The notes under the pieces were generated by a model. It made no database searches and had not been told where the DNA came from. It was given only the letters and a program-made list of their open reading frames with translations. Below are positions 10,597-18,814 of a stretch of DNA of 64,000 nt, piece after piece. This stretch comes from Haliclona indistincta. Lineage: Eukaryota; Porifera; Demospongiae; Haplosclerida; Chalinidae. The first letter of the stretch is position 1, and each line of letters opens with the position of its first letter. Location: the NCBI GenBank assembly GCA_964017065.1, contig OZ024783.1, forward strand, positions 9,127,367 to 9,191,366, given 5' to 3'. The position numbers and the translations under genes were made by a program.

Positions 10597-11961
10597 ATGG
10601 ACGACAACCAAGAGAACAATCCTCCAGATCCTCCTAACAAGAAACCACACTTGTCTCTTTCACTCAAGGGAAAGGGCAAGGGAAAGGGTCGCTTTGCTAG
10701 TCCATTGCCACTGGAGGAAATGTCATCTGTATGCGAAGGATATACTCCAGCCAACACATCGAAGAACACAGACTGGGCTGTTCGTGTATTCAATGAATGG
10801 CGCAAGGCTAGACCAACAGAGGAGGAAGGCGAGTGTCCACCAGATTTGTTAGAGTGCCCTTGCGCTGAGAAACTAAACTTTTGGTTAGCAAGATTTGTGG
10901 TGGAGTGTCGGCGTGTAGATGGTAAGCCCTATCCAGCATCTACCTTGTATCAGATACTTTCCGGGTTACTTAGGTATTCACGTTCAAAATCTGTCGACTG
11001 TATAAACTTTTTAGACAAGAAAGATGCAAGATTTGCTTCTTTTCGAGGTGCTTGTGACACACTATCTAGAGAGTTGAGAAAAGAAGGAATCGGTGCCGAA
11101 GTTAAACATGCAGCGATTTTTACTCCAGAGGAGGAAGAGCAGCTATGGAGCACTGGTACGATCGGGACACATTGTCCCAAGGCACTTGTTCGCGCAGTTT
11201 ATTTTGTGTTGGGCAAGAATCTGTGCCTCCGAGGAGGCAAGGAACAACGCGACCTGAATCCTTCGATGTTAAGGCGTGAACACAATCCTGATCGTTATGT
11301 ATATGTGGAAAATGGTTCTAAGAATCATCCTGGCAAATTTGGCCGAAATGAACCGGACAACAAGATTGTCACCATATTTAGTAATGAAAAGGCCAGTCAG
11401 AGGTGTCCTGTCTATGTGATAGATCTATATTTTAGCAAGATTCCCTGCCTTCCATCAGAGGTGGAATGTATGTATCTGAAACCATTGTCTAAAACACCAC
11501 TAGATGAAACTAAACCATGGTTTAGTTTAGTACCAGTCGGAAAGAATCTGCTTAGTAAATATGTGGAGCTCATGTGCGAAGATGCTGGCCTCGAGAAGCG
11601 GTCAAACCATAGTCTAAGAGCTACAGGTGCTTCAGCCTTGTTCACTGCGGGTGTCCCAGAGAAGATCATCAAGGGGATCACGGGACATAGATCTAGCAAA
11701 GCGCTTGAAGTTTATGAGAGACCTACACAGAGCCAATTGCAAGCTGTCTCGAGCGTAATGAGTCAACCAGGATGCTCTTTTTCTGAAGAGTTGCATTCAC
11801 GTAGTGAGGTGTACGAACACAAGAAAGAAATGACGACATCAGGAGCTGGACTTTTGGGTTCAATGTTTTCTGGACTGAATGAATGCAGCATCCAGATTGC
11901 TCCACAATCTATGGTGGTAAACATCATGCAATCACCTCAGTCTCAGAGCACTGGCAAGTGA
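10597..11961 (+). CDS. DUF3504/Crypton-like tyrosine recombinase, 454 aa, apparently intact
   Basis: The 454-residue frame starts at an ATG in a good context (CAAGATGG). The basic N-terminus (KGKGKGKGR) is nuclear-localisation-like. Residues ~48-125 (YTPANTSKNTDWAVRVFNEW) match the core-binding part of metazoan DUF3504 proteins. The catalytic part shows Arg in LCLRGGKEQ (~214), HSLRATGASALF (~341-352, HxxR), GHRS (~366) and Tyr in LEVYERP (~376), the expected R..HxxR..H..Y set. Such recombinases cut and rejoin DNA through a covalent Tyr link. In animals they occur in Crypton-type DNA transposons and as domesticated domains in ZMYM, QRICH1 and KIAA1958. I see no reverse transcriptase nearby, so a Crypton-like transposon or a single-exon domesticated gene are the options. 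A paralogue lies at 18815. Confidence 0.85.
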   Translation: MDDNQENNPPDPPNKKPHLSLSLKGKGKGKGRFASPLPLEEMSSVCEGYTPANTSKNTDWAVRVFNEWRKARPTEEEGECPPDLLECPCAEKLNFWLARFVVECRRVDGKPYPASTLYQILSGLLRYSRSKSVDCINFLDKKDARFASFRGACDTLSRELRKEGIGAEVKHAAIFTPEEEEQLWSTGTIGTHCPKALVRAVYFVLGKNLCLRGGKEQRDLNPSMLRREHNPDRYVYVENGSKNHPGKFGRNEPDNKIVTIFSNEKASQRCPVYVIDLYFSKIPCLPSEVECMYLKPLSKTPLDETKPWFSLVPVGKNLLSKYVELMCEDAGLEKRSNHSLRATGASALFTAGVPEKIIKGITGHRSSKALEVYERPTQSQLQAVSSVMSQPGCSFSEELHSRSEVYEHKKEMTTSGAGLLGSMFSGLNECSIQIAPQSMVVNIMQSPQSQSTGK

Positions 11962-12040
11962 CTTTCACTATGAACACTGGGCAGTATCACTTGAACACCT
12001 GTAGTGTTAGTTCATTATTGTGATAATTATTTATTGTGGT

Positions 12041-12080
12041 TGATACCCACTAGTAAGAAGAATTTGAAGGGGTATATTAA
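12041..12080 (+). promoter_or_regulatory. snRNA-type promoter (PSE-like element and TATA box)
   Basis: TGATACCCACTAGTA (12041-12055), 14 bases, then GGGTATATTAA (12070-12080). The first 15 bases, the 14-base spacing and GGGTATA are all identical upstream of the U2 gene on the other strand (18349-18363 and 18328-18334). In U2 the start lies 34 bases after the first G of GGGTATA, which predicts a start here at A12104. Confidence 0.75.
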
Positions 12081-12103
12081 GGCGTGAGCATTAGCAGCTG
12101 AGT

Positions 12104-12215
12104 ACCTTCCGGTAGGATACCACTCCTGCCAAATGTTGTTGTTCACGTGGTCAATACTGTACCATGTTAATTTTTGGGGGGCTGCTATTGCCAGTTTGCA
12201 GATTGGTCTGTCATA
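12104..12215 (+). ncRNA. Candidate Sm-class small nuclear RNA of unknown identity
   Basis: The start is placed by analogy with the U2 promoter. By eye the RNA would have a short 5' tail (ACCTTCC), stem-loop 1 (GGTAGGA, loop TACCAC, TCCTGCC), a U-rich linker, stem-loop 2 (ACGTGGT, 9-base loop, ACCATGT), a perfect Sm-site-like AATTTTTGG at about 12169-12177, and a 3' hairpin candidate (CTGC...GCAG). Stems flanking an Sm site under a U2-type promoter are what snRNA, SmY or spliced-leader RNA genes look like. It does not match U1, U2, U4, U5, U6, U7, U11, U12, U4atac or U6atac as I know them. A GU (CG|GTAGGA) near the 5' end would leave only an ~7-8 nt leader, so a spliced leader is not well supported. 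The 3' end is approximate. Confidence 0.55.
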
Positions 12216-12232
12216 GCAATTTGTGTCCGGGT

Positions 12233-12334
12233 AATTTTGGTCCGCCCAGACAAAAATCCACTAAAAATTTGGTCCGGCGGACCAAAATCTCTGACAAAGT
12301 TATCCAGATATTTTGGTACGGGCGGACCAAAATC
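12233..12334. mobile_element. Small MITE with ATTTTGGTCCGCCC inverted ends
   Basis: Left end ATTTTGGTCCGCCC (12234) and right end GGGCGGACCAAAAT (12320-12333) are perfect complements about 100 bp apart, with inner copies of the same motif. Related GGACCAAAAT motifs recur at 13771-13850. No coding capacity. Confidence 0.6.
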
Positions 12335-12532
12335 AACGACCTGTTGTGTACTGTGCGACTCCATAAGCAGCAATGAAACTAGCAAGTGAAAGCGTCTTCA
12401 GACTCGTCGAGTGAGCCTGAGCGAGCAAGCGTTGATACAGTCTATGCAGGTCTTCAGCAAACAGCTTGTATTTTTATTACAACAGCTTGTACAATGTACA
12501 TGTACTCTATGCTACTACATGTACAATCCATG

Positions 12533-12712
12533 GGTTCTGCTGCTTGCATGCTTCCATAGTTCTGCTGCTTGCATGCTTCTATAGTTCTGCTGCTTGCATG
12601 CTACCATGGCTCTGCTGCTTGCATGCTTCCATAGTTCTGCTGCTTGCATGCTTCCATAGTTCTGCTGCTTGCATGCTATGGTTCTGCTGCTTGCATGATA
12701 CTGTTTTCGTGA
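12533..12712. repeat. 25-bp minisatellite (about 7 units)
   Basis: The unit TTCTGCTGCTTGCATGCTTCC plus four more bases repeats about seven times with point changes. Because 25 is not a multiple of three the open frames across it cycle through all frames and are not genes. Confidence 0.85.
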
Positions 12713-12719
12713 TGCTTCC

Positions 12720-13224
12720 ATATGGATCTACTGCACGCATACGTGCTGTCATATGCATAATTGCATGCTAGCATACATGCTACTGCACTGAGGCATCTGC
12801 ACCTTTGGTGTTTTATTTTTACTCGTCACTATTACATTTAAAAAATAATCAGTGTAGCAAGGATACCAAAAAATTAATAGCAAAATTGAATAGTACCTTA
12901 AGTTAGAAATAAGACAGGTTTTCGTAAAAGAAAATAGAATTACTCTTTTGAATGTCCACATGTAGATTGCAATGGAAGACGGAAAGAAGGAGGAGTCATA
13001 GGAATTAGAATTAGCAGTGGGCCTGGTCAGTAACAGACTAGAATTTCGTAGGATTCTAGGCAGCGATCTTGCATGGACGGACGCATCATGCATAATTAGA
13101 AGACCTTTTTTAAATCTTGAAATGAGTGATCAACTTTAGATACTGGCGTCTCTGAGCAAGAGAAGGCACTGGCATACACTGAGGAGATCGTCATAGTTGA
13201 CCTTCCATTGTTTTATAGCAGCCT
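12720..13224. other. Unassigned sequence
   Basis: No gene, RNA or repeat boundary is recognised. The minus-strand frame at 12749-13093 shows no domain. Confidence 0.35.
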
Positions 13225-13622
13225 TGAGAGCAATTATTTGAACATTTTCTAGCTTGATAATAAGATTGATCTGATGAAGGTCTCACACAACTGCCGCATA
13301 CTCATGTAGAGTGATCTGTACAGGAAACCAATTTGCCGCCTAGCTTTCATACAAATCTCGTCAATTTGCAAAGACCAACTCATGCAGAGACGAGGTATCC
13401 AAACTCCCAGATATTTGTATGAATCAACTTGATCTAAGGGTGAGCTGGATATGGCAGAGTGGGACTGAACGTTTTCTGGAGATGAGTCATGAATTTGGTT
13501 AAATAAAATTATCATCAGACCAGACACACAAGCGATCAACATCATTCTGAAGAGCAGCGAAGTCAGCATGAGAGTTAATTTGGCAGTAAAGCATCATATC
13601 ATCCTCATCTTCGATCAGTTCG
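13225..13622 (-). pseudogene. LINE (non-LTR) reverse transcriptase relic
   Basis: Reading right to left, DDMMLYCQI (a decayed FADD-type palm motif followed by LY) leads to LQNDVDRLCVWSDDN. After a frameshift comes VDSYKYLGVW ... SWSLQIDEICMKARRQIGFLYR. The YKYLGVWI...W..HI..I..KA...IG.LYR pattern is the thumb region just after the palm of jockey/CR1-like RTs. Stops and at least one frameshift separate the two parts, and the rest of the element is absent. Confidence 0.7.
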
Positions 13623-13770
13623 TCAATTTTGTAAGGACTGTGATATGGCAGTGGTGAGCGAGGGCAGTTGAGAGGCGACCTTGTATTCCAACACGTACGT
13701 CACCCATTGGTGACGAGTGTGTAGGGTCAGAATGCAGCTTTTTTTAAATGCTGTAATTGTCAGCCGTTCG

Positions 13771-13852
13771 CACTAGGACCAAAATCTCCGAGTGTGCACT
13801 AATTAGAATTTCTCCCAGACCAAAATATCTGCCGGACCAAAATAACGGTGAC
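13771..13852. repeat. Relic of the GGACCAAAAT MITE family
   Basis: Three copies of the GACCAAAAT motif with a GCCGGACCAAAAT end resemble the ends of the MITE at 12233. The left end is degraded. Confidence 0.4.
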
Positions 13853-13904
13853 AGGTCTGTTCCTTCGGACAATTTCTGCAACCTGGCGATGTGCGAGGCC
13901 GAGT

Positions 13905-14037
13905 GCAATATGGGATATATTGCAGTCCTAGGGTAATATATACATATTGCCCTAGGACTGCAATATATTACATACCACCATGGTATGGAATATATTGTGC
14001 TGGCGGTGCCTTTGATACGCCCACGCAGTGGGATACA
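13905..14037. repeat. Palindromic repeat with GCGGTGCCTTTGAT arm
   Basis: TATTGCAGTCCTAGGG and its complement form an inverted repeat around TAATATATACATATTG. To its right are GGCGGTGCCTTTGATACGCCC and GCAGTGGGATACAAGTG. GGCGG(T/C)GCCTTTGA recurs by the palindromes at 18640 and 21108, and ATACGCCCACGCAGT appears inverted at about 10517-10535 beside the palindrome upstream of the first DUF3504 gene. Confidence 0.6.
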
Positions 14038-14415
14038 AGTGTCTATAATAACACATAATAGTATGTATTACTATAATGTGTGTTAACACATAACATTATG
14101 TAACACATATTTATTGGTTTCCTGGCAGTACTCTTGCCTTGTGGAAGTGTCTTTGACCAACCTTTGTTTGACCGAAGGAACCGAAATTGTTGTCATTTTG
14201 ATGTTCGACGTTTAGTCCCTTAAGTAAGGTGACCATGAACATAATGCACTTTTCACTCTTCAGGCACCTATTCTTCTCGCAAGTCAAGGCTCAGTTATAC
14301 GATGGACATCGATGGACTTGTAGTAGTAATATGTGTCTGCTAATAGTAATTATAATAGACATAACATTATTATGTCTATTATTATGTATGTCTGTCTGAA
14401 CAAGTGAGTCTTGTG

Positions 14416-14500
14416 AGTTGTCTCGACGAGACAACTCGTCGAGACACATACTCGTACGCATACTCGTCGAGACAACAGTTTTCTCGACGAGTATGCATCC
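14416..14500. repeat. CTCGTCGAGACA palindromic repeat cluster
   Basis: TCTCGACGAG and its complement occur several times in both orientations within 85 bp, forming overlapping hairpins. No protein or known element is attached. Confidence 0.6.
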
Positions 14501-14519
14501 CATTGGGATGAGCGTCTAT

Positions 14520-14651
14520 CCCTTAGAGCGATGTACCAGGTCTCGCTTTAAAAGAGGAAATTGTTGTGGTGGAGTTGCTGAAGGGTCGAATATCGATATG
14601 AAAGCCCTACTACCAAAGCGTCAGAGATCTCAGAAAAGAAAGGAATCTTAG
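14520..14651 (+). pseudogene. Fourth P-element-like transposase tail fragment
   Basis: The frame reads PLERCTRSRFKRGNC then GGVAEGSNIDMKALLPKRQR and ends in a stop. PLER belongs upstream of the RFFGxQ motif and is here joined directly to the downstream basic tail, so about 45 residues have been deleted relative to the copy at 8461. Confidence 0.5.
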
Positions 14652-14906
14652 TGACAATAACAATTAATTTCATTCTTGTATCACAGTGAACTCATGAATT
14701 ATTTTTTATCTAAGTAGAAAATAAGAGCATAGGCTGGACGAAGAAATTCTTGAAGTGATTGATGAAGGAGCTGACTTGGTCAATGTCTTCGGTTAGAACA
14801 CCGGCTCTACAATATTTGTTTACCGTCAAGAACACAAAGAGCTTCAAAAATGCTATTGTGGAATTAAAGATATTCCTCTCCATCTGATGTTCTGCAAACA
14901 GGAACA

Positions 14907-15114
14907 TACCGTACAGCTAGATATTTTGGTGGACTAAAATTTTGGCGAATTTGGCGAATCGTCAAGCATCCGCCAAAATACTAGTCGCCAAAATCTGTTT
15001 TTCTATTACAGCAATACGTGAGCCAGGCGCTGGGCGCCAAAATATTAGTCGCCAAACGCAAAATCTGGGACATTCGCCAAAATTTTGTCCACCAAAATTT
15101 CTAGCTGTACGGTA
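14907..15114. mobile_element. 208-bp MITE with ~40-bp inverted ends and TA flanks
   Basis: The left end TACCGTACAGCTAGATATTT and the right end AAATTTCTAGCTGTACGGTA are near-perfect complements, and complementarity continues inward through TTTTGGTGGAC(A/T)AAAATTTTGGCGA. If the outer TA is the target duplication the element itself begins CCGTACAGC. TA duplication suggests mobilisation by a Tc1/mariner-type transposase. No coding capacity. Confidence 0.8.
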
Positions 15115-15482
15115 TTATTTGGTTCCGCTAACAGAGCCGGATGTCTTCCCTTAGCTCAACTACGTCAATATAACAATTGAGATGTCTGACGTCCAAGGTA
15201 CTAGGGGACATAATGCAACAACCACTCATTTGCCGACAGTTGAAGCATCATAAAACTCATGAAAATTATGATGACAAACTCTAAGTGACCGCTCGCATCG
15301 ATCTGGGTCGAGTGCAGACGCATAATCTAACTCTGATTCAACAATCCAACTCATGCGGACATGCTTTCTAATCATCGTCGTAACTTTGCAACAACAATAT
15401 CAAAGAAATCCCAAAGAGAGCAGCCAATGTGTTTTCATGTTCTTACAAATGAGCTATATGAAAATGGTGGATAAGTGAGTAA

Positions 15483-16250
15483 GTGGATACTCATAGCTTA
15501 ACAGCCAGCTCGACACATCACAATCATCATTCTACGAACAAAACCACATCTAGCTCTGAGTCTCAGTTATACAATACTACATCTCAAAAGGCTTCGACTG
15601 CATCATCATCAGATCAAACACAGCCTGATAGTAACAACTGGCTCTGTATAGGTCACTATATCCTTACGCACAATCAAAAGGATGACATAATACATGGGCG
15701 TCAATTGAATGACAACCATGTCATGTACATGTATCTACTTGAGCAAAGATTTTCTCACACTCGTGGTTTAAAGAACACATAACAACAAAGACTTGACCCA
15801 CTCATTGAGCTTAACCGCAAAGAAGATATGGTATGATGTTACAGATCATCCATATACAGGATAATCACTGTGTTGCAATACAAGAACAGAGTGAAGACGA
15901 AGTTTTAATGTTTGATAGTGCTTATACTGAGATATCATGTAAGACCTTTGATCTCAACTCAAAACTAATTCATTCCGAGAAAAATAAACTTACAGTTAAA
16001 CTTATGAACATCTTCAAACTTCTCTAGCCCTCGGTAATGATCCACTTCAGGAAGTTTACCTTGCCCCATACCTTGGGACCTGAGCTGTTATACGACGCCT
16101 ATTCTGGCCGACTATTTAGACAATTTGACCAGCTACGACGGAGCGTCACACTCTCTGCCTGAACCCAAACAAATAGCAATAGACATCGCCAAATTCATGG
16201 TGTTTGCAGACAACAAACAGGCACGATGGTCTGCTTAGACCGAAATTAAG
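15483..16250 (+). pseudogene. Ulp1/C48-like cysteine protease relic (transposon-associated)
   Basis: A Ser/Thr-rich leader precedes a C48-like segment: LNDNHVMYMYLLEQRF, then, after a frameshift near 15783, LQIIHIQDNHCVAIQ and LMFDSAY. The last two correspond to the His-containing (NHW) and Asp (YDS) motifs of Ulp1-type folds in transposon-encoded proteases of sponges and cnidarians. The expected Cys motif (SDCG) is not found where it should be (~16170-16220) and several stops follow, so it is inactive. A PHD-finger frame follows directly. Confidence 0.45.
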
Positions 16251-16264
16251 ACTTTAAAAACGAT

Positions 16265-16678
16265 ATGACAAAGCTCACACAAGCAGCAATGGCGCCAGAC
16301 GGCCAAATGACAAAGACTGACCAACTTATCAGAGCACTTCAGTACACATCAAGAGAGCTCAGGTCACAATACCTGAACATCAAGCCTTATCTGAGAACAA
16401 GACGAACGCCACGTAATGCCATCACAGACACAATGACCTTCACTATACATAACTGCTATTGCAGAATGAAGGACGATGGAGAGAAACTGATCGAGTGTTC
16501 TAAATGTAACGAGTGGTATGATCACAGCTGCGTGAAGAAACGACTAAAGAAAAAGGAAATTTGGTACTGTAATTACTATAAAGTTGACATTGACTCTTTC
16601 ATTACTCATTGTACATGTATGTTTCACCTATCATTGTACTACAAAAAGAGTATGATTACGAGTTATTATACATTGTAG
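16265..16678 (+). pseudogene. PHD-finger segment, last zinc ligand lost
   Basis: In this 137-residue frame, residues ~62-105 read CYCRMKDDGEKLIECSKC, NEWYDHSC, and WYCNYYK. This is a C4-H-C3 PHD finger (C-x-C, C-x2-C, H-x2-C, C-x2-C) except that the final Cys is Tyr. PHD fingers read histone tails, and transposon-encoded versions often sit beside Ulp1-like proteases, as here. The preceding residues (RALQYTSRELRSQY) show no known fold. With the broken protease upstream I treat it as part of one dead element. Confidence 0.55.
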
Positions 16679-16702
16679 GAAATATATCCAAATACGACAG
16701 AC

Positions 16703-17502
16703 GGCTGAGGTATAAAAAGAGGGAAATTAGGCCATCCAAAATTATGACAGACAGTTGAGGTATAAAAAGAGGGAAATTAGGCCATCCAAATACGACAGAC
16801 AGCTGAGGTATAAAAAGAGGGAAATTAGGCCATCCAAATACGACAGACAGCTGAGGTATAAAAAGAGGGAAATTAGGCCATCCAAATACGACAGACAGCT
16901 GAGGTATAAAAAGAGGGAAATTAGGCCATCCAAATACGACAGACGGCTGAGGTATAAAGAGAGGGAAATTAGGTCATCCAAATACGACAGACGGCTGAGG
17001 TATAAAAAGAGGGAAATTAGGCCATCCAAATACGACAGACGGCTGAGGTATAAAAAGAGGGAAATTAAGCCATCCAAATACGACAGACGGCTGAGGTATA
17101 AAAAGAGGGAAATTAGGCCATCCAAATACGACAGACGGCTAAGGTATAAAAAGAGGGAAATTAGGCTATCCAAATACGACAGACGGCTGAGGTATAAAAA
17201 GAGGGAAATTAGGCCATCCAAATACGACAGACGGCTGTGGTATAAAAAGAGGGAAATTAGGCCATCCAAATACGACAGACGGCTGAGGTATAAAGAGAGG
17301 GAAATTAGGCCATCCAAATACGACAGACGGCTGAGGTATAAAGAGAGGGTAATTAGGCCATCCAAATACGACAGACGGCTGAGGTATAAAGAGAGGGAAA
17401 TTAGGCCATCCAAATACGACAGACAGCTGAGGTATAAAAAGAGGGAAATTAGGCCATCCAAATACGACAGACGGCTGAGGTATAAAAAGAGGGAAATTAG
17501 GC
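16703..17502. repeat. 48-bp tandem array, about 16.6 units
   Basis: Unit GGCTGAGGTATAAAAAGAGG followed by GAAATTAGGCCATCCAAATA and CGACAGAC. One 50-base unit, fifteen 48-base units and a partial last unit. Because 48 is a multiple of three and the unit lacks stops, several frames on both strands stay open (a RYKKREIRPSKYDRRL repeat on +, and Leu-rich or Pro/Phe-rich repeats on -). Every unit contains a TATAAAAAG/TATAAAGAG TATA-box-like motif. Divergence is only a few changes per unit, so the array is recent. I do not call it a gene. Confidence 0.95.
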
Positions 17503-17526
17503 CACTGCTGCATGCATAGTGGTATC

Positions 17527-17605
17527 ATAGACTACAGCTGCTGTATAGTGAAGCTGTACAGTCTATAGACTACAGCTGCTGTATAGTGAAGCTGTACAGT
17601 CTATG
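17527..17605. repeat. 38-bp tandem duplication, hairpin-forming
   Basis: Two adjacent perfect copies of TAGACTACAGCTGCTGTATA plus 18 more bases. Each contains CAGCTGCTG and short inverted sequences. Confidence 0.85.
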
Positions 17606-18115
17606 TGGCATATACGAGCATGACGTGAGAAAATAGACACCAAAAATTACTAGAAGACACCCAGGTAGAAATCAGAAATCGCGATCACACAGCTCAACTG
17701 GCCAGGTGTCGGACTCCTCGCGTTCTCTGCTGCTTTCATGGATCCACCCCCGAGCTCTGCCCACAGAATTCTTAAGAATCCATGGACGGAATACAGAATC
17801 CATAGCAGAAAATGAAATACAAGCTGGAATACAGGAATCCATGGCAGAATACGTGTGTTCCGGAATCCTGTACGCCCAACTGGCCAGGTGACAGACCCCT
17901 CACTGCACCCGTGAACAAAGACCACACCAACTCCAAAAATTCAATTCTGGAAGAAATTACGCTATTCTAGATTTCCATCTGCCATTTGGTGTGAACAGTG
18001 CACCTGCTGGCCATGTTCACAAGTAAACAACACATTACTCATTGCCACACCTACTTATTTGTTATTATTTTAATGCATAACCACTTTTATCAAGAAAGTA
18101 TTCCCCAGAGGGGAA

Positions 18116-18300
18116 GGGCCACACCTTGAAATACTGCAATACCAGGGCAACCCATGGGATGGGCAAAGCAAGCTTTAGACCACACCCCTAGGAACAAAAA
18201 TTAGGTTAATAGCTTGGGGTCAATGACCCCTGTTCGAGCTATTAAACTCGAAAGAACAGTTTATTTCTACTTGATCTTAGCCGATAGGCCGAGAAGCGAT
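18116..18300 (-). ncRNA. U2 small nuclear RNA with altered branch-site recognition sequence
   Basis: On the minus strand from 18300 the RNA begins ATCGCTTCTCGG, keeps stem-loop I and the U6-pairing GGCTAAGATCAAGT, has stem-loop IIa (TTCGAGTTTAATAGCTCGAA, stem-forming), stem IIb (GGGGTC-ATT-GACCCC), Sm site (AATTTTTG), stem III region and the stem IV motif CCTGGTATTGCAGTA. The alternative IIc pairing is also kept: TTAATAGCT can pair with AGCTATTAA. Length ~185, as usual for U2. In the spliceosome U2 pairs with the intron branch site through GUAGUA. Here the segment between AUCAAGU and CUGUUCUU is AGAAAUAAA instead of GUAGUAU, two bases longer, so the universal recognition sequence is absent (GUAG survives shifted, followed by AAA). 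With promoter and folds intact it looks expressed rather than decayed. Confidence 0.9.
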
Positions 18301-18324
18301 GACAAACACAGAAAACTGGTCGAC

Positions 18325-18363
18325 ATTTATACCCGAAAGAACTCCCAGTACTAGTGGGTATCA
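18325..18363 (-). promoter_or_regulatory. U2 promoter: PSE-like element and TATA box
   Basis: Read on the minus strand: TGATACCCACTAGTA (18363-18349), 14 bases, GGGTATAAAT (18334-18325), then 24 bases to the U2 start at 18300. The PSE-like sequence and spacing are identical to those at 12041-12076. The element sits about -49 to -63, where metazoan snRNA PSEs are found. Confidence 0.75.
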
Positions 18364-18536
18364 TCCGTATAAAAGATCGGGTTCACATGAATTAATTAGA
18401 AAAAGAGGTGAAAATTTGCTGTGACACTGGGGTCATTCTTGCACATTAACACCAGCATGCTGATCACTTTCTACAGGGAGGCTGTAAAACACGGAACGCG
18501 GAATACGAATAAAAATTAGATGGCTCAGATGAGGCG

Positions 18537-18757
18537 CCGCCCGTGGCTGGATATTCCACAGGATTTCCTGTGGAATATCCAGATATTCCACAGGAAATCC
18601 TGTATTCCCGTGGTATAACTGGAATACACCACAGGCGGCGCCTTTGAAACCATGATACAAGTATAGCTTAGAACATGCCCACGAGGGATGTATCGTGAAT
18701 ACACGAAGCAATAACCAATAAACCCGAGGGCATGTTCTGGGCAACTTGTATCATAGC
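18537..18757. repeat. Two nested palindromes upstream of the second DUF3504 gene
   Basis: GGATATTCCACAGGATTTCC with its complement GGAAATCCTGTGGAATATCC forms the first palindrome (~18545-18605), followed by GGCGGCGCCTTTGAAACC. The second (18652-18757) pairs ATGATACAAGT with ACTTGTATCAT and AGAACATGCCC with GGGCATGTTCT. The last base is 57 bp before the recombinase ATG at 18815, mirroring the layout at 10370-10597. Confidence 0.75.
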
Positions 18758-18814
18758 AATGCGAATGACGTGGTTAGCAACCGATGACGTCAAGCAGTCA
18801 AGCACATTGTCAAA

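Noticed and set aside
12104..12215. Spliced-leader RNA
   Set aside because: Promoter and Sm site fit, but the only early GU would leave a leader of about 7-8 bases, too short compared with known leaders, and no trans-splicing evidence is available from the sequence.
16742..17519. Long open frames on both strands across the 48-bp array as protein genes
   Set aside because: They exist only because the unit length is divisible by three and the unit lacks stops. There is no independent sign of coding.
18116..18300. Minor-spliceosome U12 instead of U2
   Set aside because: The 5' end, GGCTAAGATCAAGT, stem IIa and stem IV are specific to U2. U12 starts differently and lacks these.
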